Below, piece by piece: positions 1-6,977 of a stretch of 39,689 nt of DNA; the stretch's first letter is position 1; each line of letters opens with the position of its first letter. This stretch comes from an uncultured bacterium (GTDB lineage Bacteria > Actinomycetota > Coriobacteriia > Coriobacteriales > Coriobacteriaceae). The stretch is taken from the NCBI GenBank assembly GCA_905214525.1, contig CAJMMN010000021.1, forward strand, positions 1 through 39,689, written 5' to 3'. The notes under the pieces were generated by a model, which did no database searches, was not told the DNA's origin, and saw only the letters and a list, made by a program, of their open reading frames with translations. The translations under genes and the position numbers were made by a program.

Positions 1-68
1 TCCCGCAAAAAATGAACTTCCATTTCGGCATACGGTCGATTTTTTGGGGTATTCGGTCGGCATTTCGT

Positions 69-74
69 TATAAT
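69..74 (+). promoter_or_regulatory. Promoter -10 box of pyk
   Basis: A perfect TATAAT lies 64 bases before the pyk start codon. The best upstream partner is a weak TTGGGG around 44-49 with a long 19-base spacer, so the -35 is uncertain. A strong ribosome binding site GGAGG (128-132) sits 5 bases before the ATG. Confidence 0.6.
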
Positions 75-137
75 CATCTCGGTTTTATTTCTTATGGTTT
101 ATCTATCAGCGCAAGACGATGTCAGATGGAGGTCTGA

Positions 138-1598
138 ATGTACAAGCGCACTAAGATTGTATGCACCATGGGTCCCGCCTGCGATAGCGACGAGACCATC
201 CGCGAGATGATCAAGGCGGGCATGAACGTCGCCCGTTTTAACTTCTCGCACGGCTCCTACGACGAGCACCACGGTCGCATCGAGCGCGTCCGCCGTATTT
301 CCAAGGAGCTCGGTCTGCCTGTCGGCATCCTGCTCGACACCAAGGGCCCCGAGGTCCGCACCGGCCTTCTGGTCGACGGCAAGAAGGTTGCCGTCAAGAC
401 CGGCGATAAGATCGTCGTCACCGCTCAGCCCACGTCCGAGGATTTCCACGGCACCGCTGAGCACATCTCCCTCGACTACCTGGCTCTGCCTTCCGAGGTC
501 GAGAAGGGCTCCCTCATCCTGATCGATGACGGCCTAGTTGCCCTCGAGGTCGAGTCCGTCAGTGGCCAGGACATGACCTGCGTCGTTAAGAACGACGGCC
601 TGATCGGCGAGCGCAAGGGCGTCAACATGCCCAACGTCAACATCTCGCTGCCCGCCATCACCGAGCGCGATCGTCAGGACATCCTCTTTGGCCTGACCGA
701 GAACATCGACTACATCGCCGCTTCCTTCATCCGTGACGGCGAGTCCGTCCGCGGCATCCGCGAGCTTTGCCGCGAGAACGGCGGCGAGCACGTGACGATC
801 TTCCCGAAGATCGAGTGCGCCTTGGGCGTCGAGAACTTCGACGAGATTCTCGAGGCTTCCGACGGCATCATGGTCGCCCGTGGCGACCTGGGCATCGAGA
901 TCAAGCCCGAGCTCGTTCCGCACATCCAGAAGGAGATCATCGCCAAGTGCAACGCGGCCTACAAGCCCGTTATCACCGCTACGCAGATGCTCGACTCCAT
1001 GCAGCAGAACCCGCGCCCGACGCGCGCCGAGGTTGCCGACGTTGCTAACGCCATCTACGACGGCACCGACGCCGTTATGCTCTCTGGCGAGTCCGCTGCC
1101 GGTAAGTACCCGGTCGAGGCCGTTAAGATGCAGGCCAGCATTGCTCTCGAGACCGAGAAGTACCTCCCGGCTCACGCTCCGCTCGAGGTTCCGGCCGATG
1201 CTCACGGCACCCGCGTCGTCAACAACGTTGTGGGTATGTCCGCTGTGAACATGGCCACCACCGTTGGCGCCAAGTGCATCACCGTGCCGACGACCACCGG
1301 TCGTACTGCTCGCCTGATCTCGCACTTCCGTCCCAACATGCCGATCTGCGCGTTCTCCCGCCACGAGTGGGCCGTCCAGCAGATGATTATGTACTGGGGC
1401 GTTATCCCGCACCAGGCCGAGATTACCCAGGGCACCGTCAACGGCACGATCGTCAAGGCAATCGAGACCGCTAAGGAGCTCGGCTACGTCGAGGCCGGCG
1501 ATCTGACCGTCGCCACCGCCGGCGATCCCCGCATGAGCGTCCAGCTCGAGGACAAGGTCTCCTCGACCAACGTCGCTTACGTCGCTCAGGTGCGCTAA
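138..1598 (+). CDS. pyk: Pyruvate kinase
   Basis: Catalyses phosphoenolpyruvate + ADP to pyruvate + ATP, the last step of glycolysis, in the cytoplasm. The 486-residue protein starts MYKRTKIVCTMGPAC, the usual N-terminus of the TIM-barrel A domain. It has the NFSHG motif near residue 36, the B-domain lid, the active-site segment MVARGDLGIE near residue 245 and TATQMLDSM near residue 280. It ends after a normal allosteric C domain, so it is the short form without the extra PEP-utiliser domain seen in some Firmicutes. GGAGG 5 bases upstream fixes the start. It has its own promoter and a strong terminator, so it is monocistronic. Confidence 0.97.
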   Translation: MYKRTKIVCTMGPACDSDETIREMIKAGMNVARFNFSHGSYDEHHGRIERVRRISKELGLPVGILLDTKGPEVRTGLLVDGKKVAVKTGDKIVVTAQPTSEDFHGTAEHISLDYLALPSEVEKGSLILIDDGLVALEVESVSGQDMTCVVKNDGLIGERKGVNMPNVNISLPAITERDRQDILFGLTENIDYIAASFIRDGESVRGIRELCRENGGEHVTIFPKIECALGVENFDEILEASDGIMVARGDLGIEIKPELVPHIQKEIIAKCNAAYKPVITATQMLDSMQQNPRPTRAEVADVANAIYDGTDAVMLSGESAAGKYPVEAVKMQASIALETEKYLPAHAPLEVPADAHGTRVVNNVVGMSAVNMATTVGAKCITVPTTTGRTARLISHFRPNMPICAFSRHEWAVQQMIMYWGVIPHQAEITQGTVNGTIVKAIETAKELGYVEAGDLTVATAGDPRMSVQLEDKVSSTNVAYVAQVR

Positions 1599-1626
1599 AT
1601 CGCACTTGCAAGCACACTTGCATTGC

Positions 1627-1666
1627 AAAGGGCCCGGAAGGCTTCGCCTTCCGGGCCCTTTTTTGT
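1627..1666 (+). terminator. Rho-independent terminator of pyk
   Basis: A 15-bp GC-rich stem (AAGGGCCCGGAAGGC with its complement) closes a three-base loop and runs into TTTTTT. It begins 29 bases after the pyk stop codon. Confidence 0.93.
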
Positions 1667-1838
1667 ACCAATGCCAGCACACAGCAAAACACGCACTCAT
1701 TTCTTTACCAAAAGCGCAAAATCCACCCTTCGAGGCCAAAAAATAAAGCCTCAGGCGCTAAAAGTGTTCACCCGGTGGCAAACCCACACCTTATCCGATG
1801 CTGCTGAATCGTTTTAGCAAGAGCCGGATCGACCGCGT

Positions 1839-1968
1839 TTTCGGAAGTGCGGGGAAAAATTGCTTACCCCCGAGCACAAGCCCTTTTATTTCAACAAAAC
1901 CCCTGATAAAGTTGGCTTAAATACCGCTTGTGTCTGACCTATTTGTCTTTTTCCCCGCACTTCCGAAA
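1839..1968. repeat. Long intergenic inverted repeat (21-bp arms)
   Basis: The stretch 1667-2014 has no gene. Within it, arms 1839-1859 and 1948-1968 are perfect 21-bp reverse complements containing GGAAGTGCGGGG. An inner pair, CACAAGC (1875-1881) and GCTTGTG (1926-1932), sits exactly 15 bases inside each arm, so the whole 130 bp is symmetric. There is no U-tract, so it is not a standard terminator. It could be a structured RNA, a regulatory element of the following gene or a non-autonomous mobile palindrome. Confidence 0.75.
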
Positions 1969-2014
1969 CGAATAGCTTTTCTAGCCCAATCAACGCTCAA
2001 ACGATCGGATCGCC

Positions 2015-3088
2015 ATGTCATTTCTTGCCTGCGGACCCACGGCTTTTCAGTACTATCGCATCCCGCCCCAGATACTCGGACTCTATCCGGCAATCCTGCC
2101 GCCCGACCATGACCATCGCTTGGTGCATTACTCAAAACAGCCAGTATTTAAAGACTTGCTCGGCACACCAGTTTGGAGATTCGTGGGCGAAAGAAAACAA
2201 CGCGCGAACGGAAAGCTATTTCACAGCCGTCTGCTAACCCAAGAGCCGCCTCCCGGGTCGTTTAGGCAAACTGAACATGGATTTGATGTCACGTCGCCCG
2301 AGTTTACGCTGCTCAGCCTTGCTACGCAGGTCTCACGCAACCAGCTACTCATGGCTTGCTACGAGATGTGCGGCTCCTTTGCAGTGTTTAAGCCCTGCGA
2401 GCGAACGCAACAACAACTTGATGAAGCTATTTCGCTTAAGCTCATTCCACCCAACTGCTGCTGGGAGCGTGTTGTCGACACCAAGGGCAATGACACCAAT
2501 TTGTGGAAGCGCCCGCCGCTCCTCAGCGCGGCGGATATCGCCGCGTTCGCCAAGCAGGCTGCAGGCCTGCGCGGCGTTAAACAACTGCGCTGGGCGGCCG
2601 AGCACATGACGGGGCAGACCGCCTCGCCCTTCGAAGTACAGGCCTCTATGCTTGTCTCGCTCCCCCGCAACGAGGGCGGCATGGGCATCAACATCGCAAA
2701 CAACGTGCGCATCCCACTCAGCGACGCCGCGCGCTCACTGTATGACAAAACCTGCTGCTACGCCGATATCCTCATCGAGAGCAACAACGACAGCATGGGC
2801 GTCATCTTGGAATGCCAAGGCCGCTCCGCCCACGATGGCGAAGCCGCAAGTCTCTCCGATGCCGAGCGCACCACCGCCCTCACAAGCATGGGCTATGACG
2901 TTATCCAGATAACCTATGAGCAAATCAAAGACACGAAGAGCTTTAACAACATCGCCGAACTCATCCATAAAAAGGCAGGGCTCCCCTACATCCCAAAGAC
3001 CGATCAGGAACGCACCACCGAAGATGCCCTGCGACGGGAGCCGTTGGTCAATTGGAATGAACTGTTCACCGTTAAGCCGGCCAGCTAG
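2015..3088 (+). CDS. Hypothetical protein, AbiEi/DUF559-like nuclease-fold family
   Basis: I do not recognise this 357-residue protein as a named family. A middle segment beginning SPEFTLLSLA recalls the AbiEi/type IV antitoxin pattern (SPExxLLxLA). The C-terminal part, with YADILIE, a central ECQGRSAHDG, then DAERTTAL and GYDVIQIT, recalls DUF559/Vsr-like PD-(D/E)XK nucleases (E/D...HDG...D..R...L...G..V...T). A second protein at 27773-28876 shares the same order of motifs. No convincing ribosome binding site precedes the ATG, so the start may be wrong or the mRNA leaderless. Its stop codon overlaps that of the convergent phospholipase gene. Confidence 0.7.
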   Translation: MSFLACGPTAFQYYRIPPQILGLYPAILPPDHDHRLVHYSKQPVFKDLLGTPVWRFVGERKQRANGKLFHSRLLTQEPPPGSFRQTEHGFDVTSPEFTLLSLATQVSRNQLLMACYEMCGSFAVFKPCERTQQQLDEAISLKLIPPNCCWERVVDTKGNDTNLWKRPPLLSAADIAAFAKQAAGLRGVKQLRWAAEHMTGQTASPFEVQASMLVSLPRNEGGMGINIANNVRIPLSDAARSLYDKTCCYADILIESNNDSMGVILECQGRSAHDGEAASLSDAERTTALTSMGYDVIQITYEQIKDTKSFNNIAELIHKKAGLPYIPKTDQERTTEDALRREPLVNWNELFTVKPAS

Positions 3089-3933
3089 CAGCTAGCGATC
3101 AGGGGGACTGCGGGAACGTCAGAAGCAGCAACGCGAGTCGCAAAGCCCACCTCGGTCAGCTCGATGACCTCGGTAAACGTTGCATCGAAAAACTCCTCAG
3201 TTAGCAGGCGGTATGGCGGATGATCGGGCTCACCGGGGTTTTCGCGCACAATCTCGTGCATAACGCCGATGGTCTTGAGCACATACTCCTTATGGATGGG
3301 ATACTGCCCAAAACGCGTCGCCGCAGTATACAGACGATCGGTCGCACGCGGGATGGAAACAATGCCGAGCGTCTTACCAAACCAGTCAAAGTCACCTTGC
3401 TTTTTAATGCGGAATTCCTCGCACGGCTTGCCGCCGTGCGCCTCCAGGTACTGATTCACGCGCGTATTCCATACGGTATCGGCCACCAGATGCGACCAGA
3501 CGCCCAGCGTTAAATCGAGCAGCGACTGCGCCACATCTTCGGACGCAAGCGAGAACTCACAGGCGCCGGGACCGGCAACCGGCTCGGCATCCTTGTAGCG
3601 CTGGGGATAGTGCACGCGGTTCAGTCGCTCGCGCTCCTCGATAATCGAGGTCGCCGCGGCTGGCGCACCGGTGGGCGAACTTTTAAGCAGCGGCGTCACA
3701 TAGGTATCCCAGAACTCGTGCTCGCGTGGTTTGGGGATAGGCTCGGGCTTAGCAAAGTGCGTGATGCGGTACGGGATGGGATCGGCAATGCCGGGAACCA
3801 TGTAGCCCACAAAGATATCCGAAACCACGCAGCCAAACAAAAAGGCATTGCGGTCGCGCACGCTATCGGCAAGCACGCTAGCACGTGTCAGCAAGCGCTC
3901 CGTTTGAGCGATATGAATGTTCCAGCTTGGCAT
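3085..3933 (-). CDS. Zinc-dependent phospholipase C family protein
   Basis: About 282 residues starting MPSWNIHIA, the N-terminus typical of the Zn_dep_PLPC family (PF00882), whose members use N-terminal Trp/His and internal His/Asp residues to bind zinc. Visible candidates are H6, the VSDIFVG segment, the HFAKPEP region and GVWSHLVADTVWN, where an H-x3-D pattern fits a metal site. No signal peptide is apparent, so a secreted lecithinase is unlikely and the substrate is unknown. An alternative start 12 bases upstream (3945) adds MGVA; a weak AGG precedes it. The gene is convergent with the preceding hypothetical gene and shares the CTAG at 3085-3088. Confidence 0.75.
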   Translation of the reverse strand: MPSWNIHIAQTERLLTRASVLADSVRDRNAFLFGCVVSDIFVGYMVPGIADPIPYRITHFAKPEPIPKPREHEFWDTYVTPLLKSSPTGAPAAATSIIEERERLNRVHYPQRYKDAEPVAGPGACEFSLASEDVAQSLLDLTLGVWSHLVADTVWNTRVNQYLEAHGGKPCEEFRIKKQGDFDWFGKTLGIVSIPRATDRLYTAATRFGQYPIHKEYVLKTIGVMHEIVRENPGEPDHPPYRLLTEEFFDATFTEVIELTEVGFATRVAASDVPAVPLIASC

Positions 3934-4013
3934 AGCCACCCCCATAAAAAACCTGGATAACTATACCATCACGGCAAAGCCGCGCGGGCGGCTACGCATC
4001 CTCTACGCAGCAA

Positions 4014-4781
4014 CTATTCCGCAGCACCGCTCTCGGTTCCATACGACGGCGAAGGCGCCTCGACCACATGGTGATATCGATCGATATAGATGGCACGGGC
4101 CCCCAAGCGGCGCACCAAATCTTGATGGTGCGTACTCATCAAAACCGTCTTACCGGCAGCAACGTAGGCCAGCAAAAAGTTGACTACGATGTCGCACGAG
4201 TCCTCATCGAGCCCGTTGGTGGGCTCATCGAGCACTAGGATATCGGGGTTCATCGATACGACTGCCGCCAGCGCAACGCGCTTCTTTTGCCCGCCCGAAA
4301 GCTGATAGGGCGAGGCATCGACCAGATCGGCAACCTGGAACAGCTCCATGGCATCGCGGACGCGGCGCTCGAGCTCGTCTGTCGGCAGCCCCATCTGCGC
4401 GGGACCAAAAGCAACTTCCTCGCCCACCGTGGCACAGAACAGCTGGGCGTCGGCATTCTGGAACACAAAGCCCACGCGCTGATGAAAACGCTGAGCGGCT
4501 GCGGAATCCTTGAGATATGCCGCATCGACCACGCGCCCATCGAACAGGTACGCACCCGCGTCCGTGAGCTCAAGGCCGTTAATAAGGCGCATGATCGTCG
4601 TCTTGCCACAACCGTTAGGACCAAGCAGGGCAACGAGTTCACCACGATCGACCTGCAGCGAAACGCCGTCGACCACCGTATGCCCCGTATATGAGAACAC
4701 CACGTTGCGCAGCTCGATGAGCGGCGCGGCCTCGCCGCCCGCACCGTTCGTGCCCGCCGCACTATTCATATCGATCGTCAA
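4014..4781 (-). CDS. cbiO: Energy-coupling factor ABC ATPase of a Ni/Co importer (CbiO/NikO)
   Basis: The ATPase subunit that powers the CbiMQ membrane complex. It has Walker A (GPNGCGKTT), the Q-loop FVFQNADAQLFC typical of ECF ATPases, the signature LSGGQKKR, Walker B (ILVLDEPTNGLD) and the switch His (STHHQD). The start is uncertain. A TTG at 4781 has GAAGGG about 7 bases upstream; an ATG at 4769 (MNSAAG) and one at 4805 are in frame but have poorer spacing. It is the last gene of the cbiM-cbiQ-cbiO operon, about 46 bases after cbiQ. Confidence 0.92.
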   Translation of the reverse strand: MTIDMNSAAGTNGAGGEAAPLIELRNVVFSYTGHTVVDGVSLQVDRGELVALLGPNGCGKTTIMRLINGLELTDAGAYLFDGRVVDAAYLKDSAAAQRFHQRVGFVFQNADAQLFCATVGEEVAFGPAQMGLPTDELERRVRDAMELFQVADLVDASPYQLSGGQKKRVALAAVVSMNPDILVLDEPTNGLDEDSCDIVVNFLLAYVAAGKTVLMSTHHQDLVRRLGARAIYIDRYHHVVEAPSPSYGTESGAAE

Positions 4782-4827
4782 AACGTCGCCCTTCCCTATT
4801 TGCATCCCCAGCAAGAACCAGCAGCGC

Positions 4828-5670
4828 CTACAGCACGGCGCACAACACTGCCAGCAGTGCCACGCCGGCCGCATAGACCGCATCGCGCCAGCCAAACCCG
4901 GCGCGCGCGGGCGCCGGATACGCACCGGCAAAGCCGCGGCAAAGCATAGCCTCGTCCATCGCGTGGCTACATTCCATCGCCTTGATAAACGTCATGCCCA
5001 TGATACCCGCCAGCGAGTCGGTGCGCGAAAAACCCGCAGGCGCACGACCCACGCTGCGCAGCATGACCGATTCGCACAGATCGTGCGCCGTGCGTCCCAG
5101 CACCTCGATATGCTTGAGCGCCATATCGAAAGTAAAGATGACCTCGTCGGGCAGGTGCAACATTTTGAGCGCCGCCGACATGCGGCTCCAGGTAAGCGTC
5201 CATGAAACGCCCAGCACCAGCGACACATTAATGAAGGTCTTGAGCGCGATCTTGAGCATGGCGCCCGTGGCAGACGCGCCCAGCAGCAGGGCAGGCAGTG
5301 CCAAAACCACCGCGAGCCCCGCAGCGCCAAGCGCCGGCACAAAGGTTGCCCGCAGCCCGCGTACGGGGCGCACGGCAACGAGCACCAGCGCGATAGCCGC
5401 CATCAACATGAGGTAAAGCGGGCTCTGTGTCAGGCACACGCACAGAACGCAGACGAACATCCCCACCAGGCGCACCGGAGCCGAAACGCAAGAAAGGGCG
5501 CGGTCGACCATCGACCCGCCCTCGTGCGCGCCTCCACCCAGGCGAACCCGCTCAAGCAGGCTCGCCAGGTGTAGGACATTCTTTTGCATCACACGATGCC
5601 GAGCCCCCGCGGGCTCGTATCGCTGCTCGACCGCAAGCCAGCTAGGCAGCTCGGCTATTGCCATGAGCAC
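4828..5670 (-). CDS. cbiQ: Energy-coupling factor transmembrane protein CbiQ/NikQ
   Basis: The T-component that transmits ATPase motion to the substrate-binding CbiM. It is 280 residues with several hydrophobic segments in residues 55-150 and a final one at the C-terminus. The cytoplasmic coupling motifs are present as ALKMLHLPDEVIF and an Ala-Arg-Gly-like MLCRGFAG near residue 240. The first codon is GTG (5668-5670) with AAGGA 5 bases upstream; an ATG two codons later is also possible. It overlaps the end of cbiM by 29 bases, which indicates translational coupling. Confidence 0.92.
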   Translation of the reverse strand: MLMAIAELPSWLAVEQRYEPAGARHRVMQKNVLHLASLLERVRLGGGAHEGGSMVDRALSCVSAPVRLVGMFVCVLCVCLTQSPLYLMLMAAIALVLVAVRPVRGLRATFVPALGAAGLAVVLALPALLLGASATGAMLKIALKTFINVSLVLGVSWTLTWSRMSAALKMLHLPDEVIFTFDMALKHIEVLGRTAHDLCESVMLRSVGRAPAGFSRTDSLAGIMGMTFIKAMECSHAMDEAMLCRGFAGAYPAPARAGFGWRDAVYAAGVALLAVLCAVL

Positions 5671-6727
5671 CGCTTTCCTTGACCGTCAGCGAGACCAGGC
5701 GAAATGCGATGGTCAGCACCGCCACGCCAATCACGCCCGAAAGAATATACATCGCAGCCTGGCCGGCAAAGCCAAGACCCTGCTCCTCGGAATAGGCCTG
5801 CAGATAATCGACCGTGGGCAGGGCATCGGCAAAGGTCGGGGTATCGAGGCCGACCGAAGCCTGCAGGCTGTCGTCGCCAGCCTCCTGAACGGCAGTCGCG
5901 GCGCCCTCGGCGTCCCACTCGCCCCATGCGTCACCCGTGGCCAGCAGGCCCAGCGGCGTGGCCACAACAAGCACGGCGACCAGGATGAGCGTGGGGACCA
6001 GCGAGGTCTTCTTAGCGGCAGCGCTCTCGGCAGCAAGCTGGCCATCGACGGCCTCGGGCCCGACGATAACGCTCGGCGCCGTCTTCTTAATGAAACCATA
6101 GATGGCGGCCGTCGCCACGCCCTCGATCACGCCGGCAACCAGCATATGCGGGATCAACATGGCCGGAATAGCCACGGACAGCGGGAAGGGGCAGTACAGA
6201 GGGGCGCCCGAAGCGTTGGTGAAGAGCATCGGCTGAATACCAAACTCGATTGCCGCGCACAGGGCCGCCAGGCACAGGCCGACCCAACCGCTCACGATGG
6301 CAGAAACCGAGGTGCCCCAGCTCTTGTCGTGCAGACGGCTGTTGAGCGCACGGAACACGATAGCAGCGACAAACGGCAGCACAAAGGCCATGTTAAAGCA
6401 GTTGGCGCCAAACGACAGAACGCCGCCGTCGCCAAACAGCAGCGCCTGCAGCGCCAGCGCGACCGAGACAGCGATAGCCGCGGCCTCGGGGCCCAGCAGC
6501 AGCGCGATGAGTGCGCCGCCGACGGCGTGACCAGTGGTGCCGCCGGGCAGCGGCACGTTGAACATCATGAGCAAAAAGGAGAACGCAGCGCAAATACCCA
6601 GAAAGGCCATATGCTCGCGATCGAGCGTGGCGCGCACTTTCTTGATGCAGTGAACCCATACGGGCACCATCGCCACCGCCATAACGGCATCGGTCTGCGG
6701 GGACAGGTAGTTATCTGGAATGTGCAT
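5642..6727 (-). CDS. cbiM: Substrate-binding membrane component CbiM fused to a PDGLE domain (NikMN type)
   Basis: The metal-binding S-component of an ECF importer for Ni2+ or Co2+. The mature N-terminus MHIPDNYL is diagnostic: the N-terminal amine and His2 coordinate the metal. There are about seven membrane segments in residues 1-215. The C-terminal extension contains TPLGLLATGDAWGEW, the hallmark of the PDGLE domain that replaces a separate CbiN/NikN, followed by one more membrane helix (about 325-345). GGAGG lies 6 bases before the ATG. The palindrome at 6785-6812 upstream resembles a NikR operator, so nickel is the more likely substrate. Confidence 0.93.
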   Translation of the reverse strand: MHIPDNYLSPQTDAVMAVAMVPVWVHCIKKVRATLDREHMAFLGICAAFSFLLMMFNVPLPGGTTGHAVGGALIALLLGPEAAAIAVSVALALQALLFGDGGVLSFGANCFNMAFVLPFVAAIVFRALNSRLHDKSWGTSVSAIVSGWVGLCLAALCAAIEFGIQPMLFTNASGAPLYCPFPLSVAIPAMLIPHMLVAGVIEGVATAAIYGFIKKTAPSVIVGPEAVDGQLAAESAAAKKTSLVPTLILVAVLVVATPLGLLATGDAWGEWDAEGAATAVQEAGDDSLQASVGLDTPTFADALPTVDYLQAYSEEQGLGFAGQAAMYILSGVIGVAVLTIAFRLVSLTVKESGAHGNSRAA

Positions 6728-6784
6728 ATACGCCTCCCGGTTGCCGGCACATGGGATTGCAGCGCCGCTTGAACCATTTCATCA

Positions 6785-6812
6785 GTGTTACGAGCTAGAT
6801 GATTCGTAACAC
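6785..6812. promoter_or_regulatory. NikR-type operator palindrome upstream of cbiM
   Basis: GTGTTAC, 14 bases, GTAACAC: a perfect palindrome (arms extend to 9 bp, GTGTTACGA). It lies 57 bases before the cbiM ATG. The half-site and 14-base gap match the GTGTTAC-N13/14-GTAACAC signal described by comparative genomics for nickel repressor NikR outside the enterobacteria. No nikR gene is in the window. Confidence 0.6.
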
Positions 6813-6830
6813 GCCGCAGGCTATGATAGC

Positions 6831-6867
6831 AAAACGGCGCGCCGCCACAAAAGCAGCACGCCGTTTT
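6831..6867 (-). terminator. Probable terminator of pheT
   Basis: AAAACGGCG (6831-6839) pairs with CGCCGTTTT (6859-6867); the T-run is inside the stem arm, read from the minus strand. It lies between the pheT stop and the cbiM operator. A weak intrinsic terminator is the simplest reading. Confidence 0.55.
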
Positions 6868-6977
6868 GTAATGCGCGTGTCATATATGCAGGGTCAGCGA
6901 TGCCTTATTCCGAACACCGCGGTCGCGCAGAGCTCCGCAGCAACCGCCATCAGGCCCTACGCCCCCCATCGCAAGCC

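Noticed and set aside
534..1739. A 401-codon minus-strand frame opposite pyk
   Set aside because: Shadow of pyk; it also runs through the pyk terminator.
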